Shown here in pieces: positions 29,522 through 39,111 of a stretch of DNA of 64,000 nucleotides. The notes under the pieces are model-generated. The model was not told the DNA's origin and ran no database searches. It saw only the letters and a program-made list of their open reading frames with translations. Position 1 is the first letter of the stretch, and each line of letters opens with the position of its first letter. Source of the DNA: an uncultured Alphaproteobacteria bacterium (GTDB lineage Bacteria; Pseudomonadota; Alphaproteobacteria; HIMB59; GCA-002718135); assembly GCA_902613275.1 (NCBI GenBank), contig CACMGM010000001.1:62001-126000 (forward strand). The letters run 5' to 3'. A program made the position numbers and the translations under genes.

Positions 29522-29797
29522 TTAATTGTTTACTGAATCTTTTAAAGCTTTTCCTACAGTAAATTTAGGTCTTTTAGATGCAGGTATTTGAATTGACTCT
29601 CCAGTTCTAGGATTTCTGCCAGTAGTTGCTTTTCTATGGCTTACACTAAAATTACCAAATCCCACTATACTAACCTTTTCATCTCTCTTTAAGGCATTAG
29701 TTATTGAATCTAGAAAGCTCTCAATTGCTCTAGTTGCGTCAGATTTAGACAATCCTGCTGAAGATGCTACAGATGCGATAAGATCATTTTTGTTCAC
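29522..29797 (-). CDS. hupB: DNA-binding protein HU
   Basis: Histone-like dimeric nucleoid protein that bends DNA. The 91 residues match the family. They include the beta-arm region GRNPRTGESIQIPASKRPKFTVGK split around residues 59-82 and the dimer core VSIVGFGNFSV. The start is a GTG (29797) preceded by an AAAGGAG Shine-Dalgarno 6 nt upstream. It lies downstream of lon, as in most alphaproteobacteria, but with a 136-nt gap, so it probably has its own promoter. A TTGACT at 29848-29853 could be its -35. Confidence 0.96.
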   Translation of the reverse strand: MNKNDLIASVASSAGLSKSDATRAIESFLDSITNALKRDEKVSIVGFGNFSVSHRKATTGRNPRTGESIQIPASKRPKFTVGKALKDSVNN

Positions 29798-29863
29798 GTT
29801 TAATCTCCTTTAATAAATTTATTTGATAATTGTCTGTTTTCCCAACAAGTCAACATTATTATG

Positions 29864-29890
29864 AAAATTTTCCCAGAAATAAGGGAAATT
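29864..29890 (-). terminator. possible lon terminator
   Basis: On the minus strand past the lon stop, TTTCCC and GGGAAA pair around an 8-base loop, flanked by AATT and followed by ATTTTC. A stem of 6 bp with a short T-run is weak but well placed between lon and hupB. Confidence 0.4.
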
Positions 29891-29933
29891 AGCAATAAAA
29901 TGGCTTATTTATTAGATTTTATTTAGTATAATA

Positions 29934-32300
29934 TTAGTGAGTGCTTGTTGTATTTTGGTTATTTTTAAGCTGAGATTCGGTTAAATTTAATGGAATTATT
30001 GGCTTAGTCAACGTATGCTCTAGAATTGAGAAAGCTTCAGAAACTGGAATTATCTTAGTACCTTTAATTACCTCTTTGTCAAACTCAGAAACTTCTCTGA
30101 AATTTTCATAAGGTATAAGTACTTTTTTAATACCAGCTCTAGTGGCTGCATAAATCTTTTCTTTTAAACCACCTATTGGAAGAACTCGACCTCTAAGGGT
30201 AATTTCTCCTGTCATTGCAACATCTCTTTTTATTTTATTATTTGTTAATGAGGAAACAAGAGAATTAAATATAGCAATACCTGCGCTAGGACCATCCTTA
30301 GGCGTAGCTCCTTCAGGCACGTGAATGTGAATATCATAAATTTCAAAATCTTTTGGATTTATTCCCAAGCTTACTGATTTTGATTTTACATATGAAGTCG
30401 CGGCCTGAATTGACTCTCTCATAACTTCCCCTAGTTTACCTGTTATAGTTAATTTTCCCTTGCCTATTGATAAAATCACTTCCACTGATAAAATTTCTCC
30501 TCCAAATTCCGTCCAAGCTAAACCATTTGTTACTCCGACTAAATTCTTTTTTTCAATCTCACTAGATCTAAATTTTACAATGCCAAGTAAATCCTGCAAA
30601 GAATTGTCGTTTAATTTAATTTTTTTCAATCTAGTTGTTTCCAATTTTTTTACAGCTTTTCTGCAAATCTTAGAAATTTCCTTTTCTAAATTTCTTACTC
30701 CAGCCTCTTTTGTATAATTTCTAATTATAGAATTTAAAACTTTTGAACTAAATGAAATCTCATTTTTTCTAATCCCATGATTCTTCATCTGCTTTGGAAC
30801 TAGGTATCTTTTTGCGATTTGGTTTTTTTCTTTTTCTGTATAACCAGGTATTCTAATTACTTCCATTCTATCAAGAAGAGCCGGTGGTATATTTAAAGTA
30901 TTAGCAGTACAAACAAACATTACATCGGAAAGATCATAATCAAGCTCTAAGTAATGATCATTAAATTTACTATTTTGTTCAGGGTCTAAAACTTCCAGAA
31001 GTGCTGATGATGGATCCCCTCTCCAATCAGAACCTAGTTTATCAATTTCGTCTAATAAAATAAGTGGATTTGATGACTTTGATTTTTTCATTGATTGTAT
31101 AAATCTACCCGGCATCGATCCAATATATGTTTTTCTATGACCTCTAATTTCAGCTTCATCTCTGACACCACCTAGAGACATTCTTACAAAACTTCTACCT
31201 GTGGAATTAGCAATGGACTTTCCAAGAGATGTTTTGCCTACACCTGGAGGTCCAACTAGACATAATATGGGACCCTTAAGTTTATTTGTCCTTTTTTGTA
31301 CTGCTAAGTATTCTAAAATTCTCTCTTTAACTTTTTCCAAGCCATAGTGATCATTTTCTAAAATAATCGAGGCTTTATTAATGTTTTGGGAAATTTCATT
31401 AGGATTATTCCAAGGTATCGAAGTTAGCCAATCTAAATAATTCCTTATTACAGTTGCTTCAGCTGACATAGGGCTCATATTTTTTAATTTCTTAATTTCA
31501 GAAACGCATTTATCTTTGGCTTCTTTGGATAAATTATATTGATTTATTTTTTTCTCTAATTCAGCAATTTCATCTAAGTCTTCGTTTTCTCCTAATTCCT
31601 TCTGAATTGCTTTCATCTGCTCATTCAAATAATATTCCTTTTGAGTTTTCTCCATTTGTCTTTTTACACGACCCTTTATTTTTTTTTCTACCTGAAAGGA
31701 ATCAATTTCAGATACTAAATAGCCATAGACTTTATTAAGCCTATCTTCAGTATTTACTATTTCTAAAATTTCTTGTTTTTGAGCTATGGAAATCGAGATA
31801 TTAGATACAATGATGTCGACTATTTTGTCAGGATCATTTATTGACTTTACATTATTAATTACATCAAGTGAAACTTTTTTATTTATTTTTTGAAACTCAG
31901 TAAATTGTTCAATAATAAGTTTTTGTAATGCTCTAACATTTGAATTTTTTTTTGGTTTTTGATTAATTTCTGAAACAAAAGCAGTTATAAAATCCTTATT
32001 GAAATTTATTTTCGTGGCTTTCGCTCTTTGAACACCTTCCACTAAAACCTTTAGGGTACCATCAGGTAGTTTTAGTAATTGTATTATTTTAGCAATAGTA
32101 CCAAAAGTATATAAGTTTTCTTTATTAGGGTTATCTACTTTCGAATTCTTTTGAGAAAGTAAGAAAATTTTTTTATCACCAGCCATTACGAAATTAAGAG
32201 CATTTACTGATTGCTCCCTTCCGACAAATAAGGGTGCTACCATGTTTGGAAATACAACTAAATCTCTTAGTGGAAGAACAGGTAAAGATTTTTTGAGCAT
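29934..32300 (-). CDS. lon: ATP-dependent protease Lon
   Basis: Cytoplasmic AAA+ serine protease degrading misfolded and regulatory proteins. The 788 residues show the N-terminal substrate-binding LON domain (about 1-200), a coiled coil and the AAA+ module with Walker A GPPGVGKTSLGKS (about 349-361) and Walker B LILLDEID. The protease domain follows, with the catalytic Ser in PKDGPSAGIA and the Lys in GGLKEKIYAATRAG. It follows clpX by 30 nt. The C-terminus has a short extra polar tail rich in Asn and Thr. Confidence 0.97.
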   Translation of the reverse strand: MLKKSLPVLPLRDLVVFPNMVAPLFVGREQSVNALNFVMAGDKKIFLLSQKNSKVDNPNKENLYTFGTIAKIIQLLKLPDGTLKVLVEGVQRAKATKINFNKDFITAFVSEINQKPKKNSNVRALQKLIIEQFTEFQKINKKVSLDVINNVKSINDPDKIVDIIVSNISISIAQKQEILEIVNTEDRLNKVYGYLVSEIDSFQVEKKIKGRVKRQMEKTQKEYYLNEQMKAIQKELGENEDLDEIAELEKKINQYNLSKEAKDKCVSEIKKLKNMSPMSAEATVIRNYLDWLTSIPWNNPNEISQNINKASIILENDHYGLEKVKERILEYLAVQKRTNKLKGPILCLVGPPGVGKTSLGKSIANSTGRSFVRMSLGGVRDEAEIRGHRKTYIGSMPGRFIQSMKKSKSSNPLILLDEIDKLGSDWRGDPSSALLEVLDPEQNSKFNDHYLELDYDLSDVMFVCTANTLNIPPALLDRMEVIRIPGYTEKEKNQIAKRYLVPKQMKNHGIRKNEISFSSKVLNSIIRNYTKEAGVRNLEKEISKICRKAVKKLETTRLKKIKLNDNSLQDLLGIVKFRSSEIEKKNLVGVTNGLAWTEFGGEILSVEVILSIGKGKLTITGKLGEVMRESIQAATSYVKSKSVSLGINPKDFEIYDIHIHVPEGATPKDGPSAGIAIFNSLVSSLTNNKIKRDVAMTGEITLRGRVLPIGGLKEKIYAATRAGIKKVLIPYENFREVSEFDKEVIKGTKIIPVSEAFSILEHTLTKPIIPLNLTESQLKNNQNTTSTH

Positions 32301-32330
32301 ATTATATAAATGTCTATATATTAATTAAAT

Positions 32331-33596
32331 TCAAGAGTTATTAGACATTAATTTCTGATTATTTTCTTTGTTAGAATATATTAAAATTGGATCAGATTTT
32401 TTAGCAATTACATCTTTATTAATCACTACTTTATATAAATCTTTTTGATCTGGAATCTTATACATTAGGTCCATTAATGAGTCTTCTATTATTGATCTTA
32501 AACCTCTTGCTCCTGTATTTTGAGAAACAGCTAACCTTGCTATTTCCTTCAAAGCATCTTCTTTAATTTCTAGTTTAACCCCATCCATTTTCAAAAGAGA
32601 TTCAAATTGCTTTACAATAGCATTTTTTGGTTGAGTCATTATACGGATCAACATTTCTTCATCTAGTTCAGTCAAAGTGGTAATAACTGGAAGTCTTCCA
32701 ATAAATTCTGGTATCATTCCAAATTTAAGTAAGTCTTGATTTTCTAATTTTTTTAGTGAAGCTCCTAAAGTTTTCTTTGGTTCTAAATCTAATTTAGAAT
32801 TAAATCCTATAGCTGTACCTTTTAATCTATAATTAATTATTTCTTCTAAGCCAGAAAATGCTCCTCCACATATAAATAAAATATTTGATGTGTCTACTTG
32901 TAAGAATTCTTGCTGGGGATGTTTTCTTCCTCCTTGAGGTGGGACACTAGCGACAGTTCCTTCCATAATTTTAAGAAGTGCTTGTTGCACACCTTCTCCA
33001 GAAACATCTCTTGTTATAGAAGGGTTATCACTTTTTCTACCAATCTTATCAATTTCATCAATATAGACTATTCCCTTTTGCGCTCTTTCTACGTTATAGT
33101 CAGATGCTTGAAGCAATTTAAGAATTATATTTTCTACATCTTCACCAACATAACCTGCTTCTGTTAAACTTGTTGCGTCAGCAACTGTGAAAGGAACATC
33201 TAATATTTTTGCTAAAGTTTGAGCGAGTAATGTTTTACCGGTACCTGTAGGTCCTACTAAAAGAATATTGGACTTTGAAATTTCTATGTTATCATTTTCT
33301 AATTTAGATGAAAGTCTTTTATAGTGATTATAAACAGCAACAGAAAGAATTTTTTTAGAATCTTTTTGCCCAATTACGTAATCATTTAAAAATTTGTTAA
33401 TCTCCGAAGGTTTAGGAATATCTTTCTTAATCTTAAATTTATTATTTTTATTATCCTCTTTAATAATATCCATACATAGTTCAACACATTCATCACATAC
33501 AAAAACAGTTGGTCCTGCTATTAATTTTTTTACTTCTTTCTGATTTTTTCCACAAAAAGAACAAAACAATGAATCTTTATCATTTTTTTTATTCAT
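32331..33596 (-). CDS. clpX: ATP-dependent Clp protease ATP-binding subunit ClpX
   Basis: AAA+ unfoldase feeding substrates to ClpP. The 421 residues start with the zinc-binding dimerisation domain [11 protein letters not shown]...CDECVELC (about 12-41). Then come Walker [13 protein letters not shown], Walker [14 protein letters not shown], and the ClpP-docking IGF-type loop, here GTAIGFNSK. It overlaps clpP by 1 nt and precedes lon, the standard proteostasis cluster. Confidence 0.97.
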   Translation of the reverse strand: MNKKNDKDSLFCSFCGKNQKEVKKLIAGPTVFVCDECVELCMDIIKEDNKNNKFKIKKDIPKPSEINKFLNDYVIGQKDSKKILSVAVYNHYKRLSSKLENDNIEISKSNILLVGPTGTGKTLLAQTLAKILDVPFTVADATSLTEAGYVGEDVENIILKLLQASDYNVERAQKGIVYIDEIDKIGRKSDNPSITRDVSGEGVQQALLKIMEGTVASVPPQGGRKHPQQEFLQVDTSNILFICGGAFSGLEEIINYRLKGTAIGFNSKLDLEPKKTLGASLKKLENQDLLKFGMIPEFIGRLPVITTLTELDEEMLIRIMTQPKNAIVKQFESLLKMDGVKLEIKEDALKEIARLAVSQNTGARGLRSIIEDSLMDLMYKIPDQKDLYKVVINKDVIAKKSDPILIYSNKENNQKLMSNNS

Positions 33597-34207
33597 TATT
33601 GCCTGCCTTTTACAACTTTATCTATTAAGCCAAATTTAATTGCTTCATCTGCGGAGAAATACTTATCTCTTTCCATGATACTTGAAATTTCTGATAATTT
33701 CTTTCCTGTATGTTTTGAATAAATTTCATTTAATTTTAATTTTGTTTTTTTAATTTCATTAGTTTGGATTTCAATATCTGTAACCTGCCCTTGCATACCA
33801 CCACTAGGTTGATGAACCATAATTCTTGAATTTGGAAGAGAAAATCTCATTCCTTTTTCACCTGCAGTTAAAAGAAGAGAGCCTGCTGATGCTGCTTGAC
33901 CTATACATATAGTCATAATTTTAGAAGAAACATATTGCATAGTATCGTAAATTGCCAATCCTGACCAAACTATACCCCCTGGTGAGTTAATATAAAAAGA
34001 AATTTCTTTTTTTGGATTTTCAGACTCTAAAAATAGTATTTGAGCACAAATTAGACTTGCAACATTATCGTCAATAGGGCCGGTGAGAAAAATTATCCTT
34101 TCTTTTAATAATCTTGAATAGATGTCATAAGACCTTTCACCTCTTGATGATTGTTCAACAACCATTGGAATTAGATTATTTGTAATATTGTCTATGGGAT
34201 CTATCAT
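33596..34207 (-). CDS. clpP: ATP-dependent Clp protease proteolytic subunit
   Basis: Serine protease forming the tetradecameric ClpP barrel. The 203 residues contain the catalytic Ser in [11 protein letters not shown] (about 101-111), the His in MVHQPSGG (about 126-133) and the downstream Asp. A processed N-terminal propeptide is expected before about residue 14. It overlaps tig by 4 nt and clpX by 1 nt. Confidence 0.97.
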   Translation of the reverse strand: MIDPIDNITNNLIPMVVEQSSRGERSYDIYSRLLKERIIFLTGPIDDNVASLICAQILFLESENPKKEISFYINSPGGIVWSGLAIYDTMQYVSSKIMTICIGQAASAGSLLLTAGEKGMRFSLPNSRIMVHQPSGGMQGQVTDIEIQTNEIKKTKLKLNEIYSKHTGKKLSEISSIMERDKYFSADEAIKFGLIDKVVKGRQ

Positions 34208-35556
34208 TTTTTTGAATCTTTAATATCAAATGTTTTAGTTTCAAGTTTTTTATATTCATCTTCACTTATTTTTATAACATTTGTTATAGATTTGGAAATA
34301 ATTGAATCAATTACTTTTTGTTCAATAAGAGGTGCTCTAATTGTATCCAATGATGATGGGTTTTTTTCAAAATATTCCATAATCTGCTTTTCTTGACCAG
34401 GATATTGCCTAGTATATTCTAATATGCTTTTGTTAATTTCTTTATCAGATACAACAACTTTTTCTTCTGAGGCGATATGTTGCATTAATAAACCAAGCTT
34501 TACTCTTCTTTCTGAAATTTTTTTATATCTTTTTTTAAGTTCATCATCTTTTAATAGCTTGTCATCCTCATCTAACTTACCTTCTTTTTTAGCTTGTTCT
34601 AAACGATTCCAAATTTCATTAAAATCGTCTTCTAATACTCCATCAGGTAATTCAAATTTGTAATTATTATCTAAGAGATCCATTAATTCTTTTTTCTCAA
34701 TTTGTTTAATACCATTCTCATATTGAGTTTTGATATTGCTAACTAAGAAATTTTTGAGGTCTTTTTCTGTTTTAAAACCATTTTTATCCAGAAAATCTTT
34801 TGTAAGTTCAAATTTAATTTTTTCTTCAATTGATATTATTTCAAAATGAAAAGTCGTTTTTTTAAATTTGTCATCTTTAAGAATTTTAGATAAATTGATT
34901 TTTAATTCGATTTTATCTCCAGCCTTTACCTTTCTTTCAATTAATTCTTTATTTAATCCTGGAAGTATTCCATCATCAAAACCTAAGTCAATGGGAAAAT
35001 TTTTTTGAGATTTTAAATATTCTGGAAGGTCCTCTAAAGAAGATTCAAAATTCACAATTACCTTATCTGTATTTTTAACTTGTCGAGAACTTTCGATTTT
35101 TTTAAAATTTTTTTGTGAGTCAATAAAACTCTTAAATTGATTTTCTTCAGCTTTTTTATCTAATTCAATTTCATACTTATTAATTTTAAGATCTTTAAAA
35201 TCTTTAATTTTAATTTCAGGTTTTAAATCAAATTTTAAATTTATAGTTATGGGTTTATTTTTTTCATAGTTACTAAGCTCAACTTTTGGAGCTCTAAAAA
35301 GAGAAAATTTTTTTTCATCAATTAATTTTTTTGTATTTGTATCTATTACTTTTTGAATTACTTCATTTAAGACATTATCTTCATATTTTTTTTTGACAAT
35401 ATTCAAAGGAGCTTTACCTTTTCTAAAACCAGGAATATTAACAGTAGGCAGTATTTGATTTATTTTATTATCAACTTCATTGTCAATTTCCTCATAAGGA
35501 ATTTCTAATGAGTATTCTTTGAAGAGCTTTGTAGATTTTAATTCTTTTACATTCAT
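34204..35556 (-). CDS. tig: trigger factor
   Basis: Ribosome-associated chaperone and peptidyl-prolyl isomerase. The 450 residues show the N-terminal ribosome-binding domain with the signature [11 protein letters not shown] (about 40-50). A diverged FKBP-like PPIase domain (about 150-245) and the long helical C-terminal chaperone domain follow. Its gene directly follows tRNA-Leu and leads the tig-clpP-clpX-lon set. High Lys and Glu content is expected for the family. Confidence 0.95.
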   Translation of the reverse strand: MNVKELKSTKLFKEYSLEIPYEEIDNEVDNKINQILPTVNIPGFRKGKAPLNIVKKKYEDNVLNEVIQKVIDTNTKKLIDEKKFSLFRAPKVELSNYEKNKPITINLKFDLKPEIKIKDFKDLKINKYEIELDKKAEENQFKSFIDSQKNFKKIESSRQVKNTDKVIVNFESSLEDLPEYLKSQKNFPIDLGFDDGILPGLNKELIERKVKAGDKIELKINLSKILKDDKFKKTTFHFEIISIEEKIKFELTKDFLDKNGFKTEKDLKNFLVSNIKTQYENGIKQIEKKELMDLLDNNYKFELPDGVLEDDFNEIWNRLEQAKKEGKLDEDDKLLKDDELKKRYKKISERRVKLGLLMQHIASEEKVVVSDKEINKSILEYTRQYPGQEKQIMEYFEKNPSSLDTIRAPLIEQKVIDSIISKSITNVIKISEDEYKKLETKTFDIKDSKK

Positions 35557-35572
35557 AATTCGTCAAACCTAA

Positions 35573-35657
35573 TGGTAGGCCGGAAAGGACTTGAACCTTC
35601 ACACCTCTCGGCACTAGAACCTAAATCTAGCGTGTCTACCAATTCCACCACCGGCCC
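35573..35657 (-). tRNA. tRNA-Leu (anticodon TAG)
   Basis: 85-nt type II cloverleaf on the minus strand with the Leu-type D arm GTGGAATTGGTAGACAC. The anticodon stem CTAGA/TCTAG encloses TTTAGGT, and there is a long variable arm and a TTCAAGT loop. The discriminator is A and CCA is encoded. The first acceptor pair is G-T. It lies 16 nt upstream of tig and 66 nt downstream of tRNA-His. Confidence 0.96.
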
Positions 35658-35723
35658 TATTATTATTAGCCTTTTATGTACAATAAATTAAAAAACAATA
35701 GAGAAAATTAACTAAATACAAAT

Positions 35724-35801
35724 TGGGGCGAACGATGGGATTCGAACCCACGGCATCAGGCACCACAAGCCTGCGCTCTAACCAACTGAGCTACGTTCGC
35801 C
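35724..35801 (-). tRNA. tRNA-His (anticodon GTG)
   Basis: 78-nt cloverleaf on the minus strand including the His-specific extra G(-1), which pairs with the C discriminator. The acceptor stem is GCGAACG/CGTTCGC, and the anticodon stem CAGGC/GCCTG encloses TTGTGGT. The T loop is TTCGAAT and CCA is encoded. It is divergent from the aminotransferase gene starting 53 nt away on the plus strand. Confidence 0.97.
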
Positions 35802-35853
35802 ATATTACTTAATTAAAAGTTTAATTTTTATATTAAATCGCTATATCAAAAAT

Positions 35854-37011
35854 ATGGAAGTTTCAAAAAGAATATTTAATTTAGAAACAGAAACAGCATT
35901 CTCTATTCTTGCTAAAGCCAATGATCTAGCAGCCAAAGGTAAAGATATTATCAATTTGGGAATTGGACAACCTGATTTTCCAACACCAATGAATATTCAA
36001 GAAGCTGCTATTAAAGCAATTAAAGATGGTTATCATGGATATACTCCATCCAATGGTATACCTGAATTACGAGAAGCAATCTCAGAGTTAGTACTTAACA
36101 AATACAAAACAATTATTAAACCGGAAAACGTTTTAATAACTCCTGGAGGTAAGCCAGTAATTTTCATTTCAGCATTATTATTAGGTAGTGAAGACAGAGA
36201 AATAATTTTTCCCGATCCTGGTTTTCCAATTTATAGATCAATGATTAAATACAGTGGTGCGAAAGCTATTCCATTGAAACTTTCAGAAAAAGATAATTTC
36301 GAAATTAATATTGAACAATTAAAAGAGTTAATTTCTTATAAAACAAGTTTGATTATAATAAATAATCCCAATAACCCAACAGGGTCATATATGAACAAGA
36401 AAAAGATTATTGATCTTGTAAATTTGTTAGAACAGTACCCAAACATTTATATTTTAAGCGATGAAATTTATAGTAATATTATTTTTAATAATGAGCAAAT
36501 GCCATCATTATTAGAATACGAAAGTATAAGAGAGAGATTAATAGTTCTTGAGGGATGGAGCAAAACTTATTGTATGACAGGTTGGAGATTAGGGTGGAGT
36601 ATATGGCCAGAAAATTTAATTGAACATGCAAACAAAATATGTGTAAATTATAATTCCTGCGCTACCTCAATTTCGCAATATGCAGGATTGGAGGCAATAA
36701 AAGGTTCTCAAAAAGAAATAACTAAAATTGTTAGTGAATTTCAAAAAAGAAAAGAGTACGTTTTTAATGAACTTAATAAATTAGAAAAAATTTCTTGTTT
36801 TGAACCAGGTGGTGCTTTTTATGCGTTCCCAAATATTTCAAAGACTGGATTAAGCGGAAATAAATTTTCAGAAGTAGCACTGCAAGAAAAAGGTGTGGCT
36901 TTAGTGCCTGGTTCAAGTTTTGGTGATAATGCTAGTGAATTTGTTAGAATAAGTTTTGCTAATTCTCTAGAAAACATTAAAGAAGCAATTAAAAGATTAT
37001 CTACGATATGA
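35854..37011 (+). CDS. class I pyridoxal-phosphate aminotransferase (aspartate-aminotransferase-like)
   Basis: PLP-dependent aminotransferase, probably acting on aspartate or a related amino acid with 2-oxoglutarate. The 385 residues have fold-type I motifs: GIGQPDFPTP (about 37-46), GYTPSNG, the NNPNNPTGS cofactor region (about 169-177), SDEIYSN and the PLP-lysine segment WSKTYCMTGWRLGW. Exact substrate cannot be read from sequence. Its stop overlaps the glnB start (ATGA), so it is translationally coupled to P-II. This ties it to nitrogen metabolism, where amino-group transfer to 2-oxoglutarate would meet P-II sensing. Confidence 0.9.
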   Translation: MEVSKRIFNLETETAFSILAKANDLAAKGKDIINLGIGQPDFPTPMNIQEAAIKAIKDGYHGYTPSNGIPELREAISELVLNKYKTIIKPENVLITPGGKPVIFISALLLGSEDREIIFPDPGFPIYRSMIKYSGAKAIPLKLSEKDNFEINIEQLKELISYKTSLIIINNPNNPTGSYMNKKKIIDLVNLLEQYPNIYILSDEIYSNIIFNNEQMPSLLEYESIRERLIVLEGWSKTYCMTGWRLGWSIWPENLIEHANKICVNYNSCATSISQYAGLEAIKGSQKEITKIVSEFQKRKEYVFNELNKLEKISCFEPGGAFYAFPNISKTGLSGNKFSEVALQEKGVALVPGSSFGDNASEFVRISFANSLENIKEAIKRLSTI

Positions 37012-37349
37012 AAAAAATAGAAGCAATCATCAAGCCTTTTAAGCTTTCTCAAGTAAAAGAGGCTCTCCACGAAATTGGAATATCTGGAATGACTTTAATT
37101 GATGTCAAGGGTTTTGGAAGACAACGTGGATCGACTGGAGGTATGGATACTAATGATGCTTATGATGATGAATTTTTAGCCAAAATGAAATTAGAGGTAA
37201 TTGTTGAAGATAATCAAGTCGATGAAGTTATAGAATCAATAAAATCTAGCGCATACTCTGGAAAAATTGGAGATGGTAAGATTTTTGTATCTAATATAGA
37301 GCAAGTGATAAGAATAAGGACTGGTGAAAAAGACAGTGATGCTGTCTAA
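37008..37349 (+). CDS. glnB: nitrogen regulatory protein P-II with an atypical T-loop
   Basis: Trimeric signal protein sensing ATP/ADP and 2-oxoglutarate to control nitrogen assimilation. The 113 residues match GlnB in the core: KKIEAIIKPFKL at the start, GFGRQRG (35-41), GKIGDGKIFV and the C-terminal VIRIRTGE. The T-loop is unusual. Where E. coli has HTELYRGAEYMVD, this protein has the 14-residue STGGMDTNDAYDDE (42-55), one residue longer and acidic. A Tyr (52) lies near the uridylylation site, but the YRGAEY context is gone. It overlaps the aminotransferase by 4 nt and precedes the glnA riboswitches. Confidence 0.93.
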   Translation: MKKIEAIIKPFKLSQVKEALHEIGISGMTLIDVKGFGRQRGSTGGMDTNDAYDDEFLAKMKLEVIVEDNQVDEVIESIKSSAYSGKIGDGKIFVSNIEQVIRIRTGEKDSDAV

Positions 37350-37358
37350 TTTTTCTTT
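37331..37358 (+). terminator. terminator-like hairpin at the glnB stop
   Basis: AGACAG (37331-37336) and CTGTCT (37342-37347) form a perfect 6-bp stem with a 5-base loop, followed by AATTTTTCTTT. It overlaps the glnB stop codon. If active it would separate the aminotransferase-glnB message from glnA, giving glnA its own riboswitch-controlled transcript. Confidence 0.45.
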
Positions 37359-37390
37359 ACTTTTGTTTAAAAGCAAGTAATTAATCTATA

Positions 37391-37442
37391 ATCGTTCAAC
37401 TCTTTTAGAGTCGGAAGTAGGCATTGTGCCGAAGGAACGCAT
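37391..37442 (+). ncRNA. glutamine riboswitch aptamer 1 (glnA RNA motif)
   Basis: Matches the glnA RNA motif. P1 is CGTTC (37393-37397) with GAACG (37435-37439), P2 is ACTC with GAGT, and a GGC/GCC P3 is present. The conserved joining sequences TCGGAAGTAGG and CCGAAGGAACGC sit in the correct places. The class binds L-glutamine and usually lies before nitrogen genes. Candidate promoters just upstream are TTTACT (37356-37361) with TAATTA (37378-37383). A TATAAT at 37387-37392 overlaps the aptamer's own 5' edge and so is less likely to be the -10. Confidence 0.9.
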
Positions 37443-37455
37443 GCAAAAGTTATAA

Positions 37456-37512
37456 ATCGTTCAACCTATTTTTTTATAGGTCGGAAGTAAGTCTAAAGCT
37501 GAAGGAACGCGC
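37456..37512 (+). ncRNA. glutamine riboswitch aptamer 2 (glnA RNA motif)
   Basis: Second copy 14 nt after the first. P1 is CGTTC (37458-37462) with GAACG (37505-37509), P2 is a longer ACCTAT/ATAGGT, the conserved TCGGAAGTAA and GAAGGAACGC are present, and P3 is weaker. The stem sequences differ from copy 1 while the conserved loops match, which is covariation supporting real structure. Between it and the glnA Shine-Dalgarno (TAAGGAGA, 37585-37592) a GGGTA...TACCC hairpin (37551-37573) may be part of the expression platform. Confidence 0.9.
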
Positions 37513-37597
37513 ATCAAAAGCAGATTTCATAACTAGAGCATGATTTAACCGGGTAACGCTGGATAGCATACCCTTTTGTTGAAGTAAGGAGATAGAT

Positions 37598-39028
37598 ATG
37601 AAATTAAAAAGCTCGACTCCAAAAGATTTAATGTCTGAAATTAAAGATATGGACATTAAGATGGTTGATATGCGCTTTACTGATATACCAGGAACAACTC
37701 AACATTTTACAATACCAATTAAATTTTTAGACGAAGATATATTTTCTGATGGACTTGGTTTTGATGGATCTTCAGTAAGAGGTTTCCAAGAAATTCAAGA
37801 CAGTGATATGATTGTTTTGCCAGATGCAACAACAGCTTATATTGATCCATTTTTTTCAGAAAAAACTTTAGCATTACATTGTAATATTAAAGATCCTGTA
37901 ACTTTGGTTGATTATAGTCGTGACCCAAGAAATATTGCTAAAAAAGCTGAAGCATATTTGAAATCATCTGGTATTGGCGATACAGCATTTTTTGGACCAG
38001 AAGCAGAATTTTTTGTGTTTAATAACGTTCAGTTTGACTCAGGATCAAACTTTGCATTTCATGAAGTTGATTCTGTTGAAGGTACTTGGAATAGTGGTGC
38101 TGATGAAAACCCAAACTTAGGTCATAAACCTAGACATAAAGAAGGTTATTTTCCTTTACCGCCAGTTGATACACTTCAAGATGTAAGAACTGAAATGGTA
38201 ATGACAATGCAAGACATTGGTCTTACAGTTGAAGCACATCACCATGAAGTTGCAACAGGTGGACAATGTGAAATAGATTTAGAATTTTCGCCTTTACTAA
38301 AAATGGCTGATGATATGATGAAATATAAGTACGTTGTTAAAAATGTTGCTAGACAACATGGAATGACGGCTACATTTATGCCTAAACCTTTATTCGAAGA
38401 TAATGGTTCAGGTATGCACGTTCATCAAAGTGTTTGGAAAGACGGTGACACATTAATGTATAAAGAAGGTAACTATGCTAACCTAAGTGATTTAGCTCTA
38501 AATTATATTGGTGGTATTCTTAAACATGCACCTGCTCTTTTAGCTTTTTGTGCTCCTACTACTAATTCTTATAAAAGATTGGTCCCAGGCTTCGAGGCTC
38601 CGGTGAACATTGTTTACTCCCAAAGAAATAGAACTGCATCTGTTAGAATTCCTGCTTATTCTCAAAGCCCTAAAGCAAAAAGAATGGAATTTAGATGTCC
38701 AGATCCAAGTGCAAATCCATACCTAGCATTCTCAGCAATGTTAATGGCAGGATTAGATGGAATTAAAAATAAAATTAATCCTGGTGATCCAACAGATATA
38801 AATCTCTATGCTGCTAGCGATGAAGTTTTGTCTAAAATTCAATCTACGCCTGGATCTTTGGCTGAATCTCTTGAAGCCCTTGAAAAAGATCATGCATTTT
38901 TATTAGAGGGTGATGTATTCACCAAAGATGTAATTGAAACTTACATTAGCTATAAAAAAGAGAGTGAGGTTGACCCTATTAATATCAGACCTCATCCGCA
39001 CGAGTTTAAATTATATTACGACGTGTAG
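37598..39028 (+). CDS. glnA: glutamine synthetase, type I
   Basis: Dodecameric enzyme making glutamine from glutamate, ammonia and ATP. The 476 residues match the GSI family. FDGSSVRGF is near residues 54-62, the metal-binding FFGPEAEFF region near 130, the [10 protein letters not shown] motif in the middle and the catalytic loop around PGFEAPVN. The Tyr of the NLYAASDE stretch corresponds to the adenylylation site of the E. coli enzyme. The start follows an AAGGAG Shine-Dalgarno. Expression is evidently under tandem glutamine aptamers in its roughly 210-nt leader, and a strong terminator follows, so it is probably monocistronic. Confidence 0.97.
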   Translation: MKLKSSTPKDLMSEIKDMDIKMVDMRFTDIPGTTQHFTIPIKFLDEDIFSDGLGFDGSSVRGFQEIQDSDMIVLPDATTAYIDPFFSEKTLALHCNIKDPVTLVDYSRDPRNIAKKAEAYLKSSGIGDTAFFGPEAEFFVFNNVQFDSGSNFAFHEVDSVEGTWNSGADENPNLGHKPRHKEGYFPLPPVDTLQDVRTEMVMTMQDIGLTVEAHHHEVATGGQCEIDLEFSPLLKMADDMMKYKYVVKNVARQHGMTATFMPKPLFEDNGSGMHVHQSVWKDGDTLMYKEGNYANLSDLALNYIGGILKHAPALLAFCAPTTNSYKRLVPGFEAPVNIVYSQRNRTASVRIPAYSQSPKAKRMEFRCPDPSANPYLAFSAMLMAGLDGIKNKINPGDPTDINLYAASDEVLSKIQSTPGSLAESLEALEKDHAFLLEGDVFTKDVIETYISYKKESEVDPINIRPHPHEFKLYYDV

Positions 39029-39050
39029 ATTTTACTTGTCTCTATAAAGA

Positions 39051-39075
39051 AAACCGCCTTAGGGCGGTTTTTTTT
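39051..39075 (+). terminator. intrinsic terminator after glnA
   Basis: AAACCGCC and GGCGGTTT form an 8-bp stem with a TTAG loop, followed by five further T residues. It lies 23 nt past the glnA stop and 37 nt before parE. Confidence 0.9.
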
Positions 39076-39111
39076 ATGTTTTTAGAACAACACTTTTGAT
39101 AAGAAATATTT

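Noticed and set aside
37387..37392. TATAAT as the glnA promoter -10 box
   Set aside because: Transcription from it would start inside the first aptamer and remove the 5' strand of P1. The same A/T-rich lead-in precedes the second aptamer, so it is probably part of the conserved motif edge.
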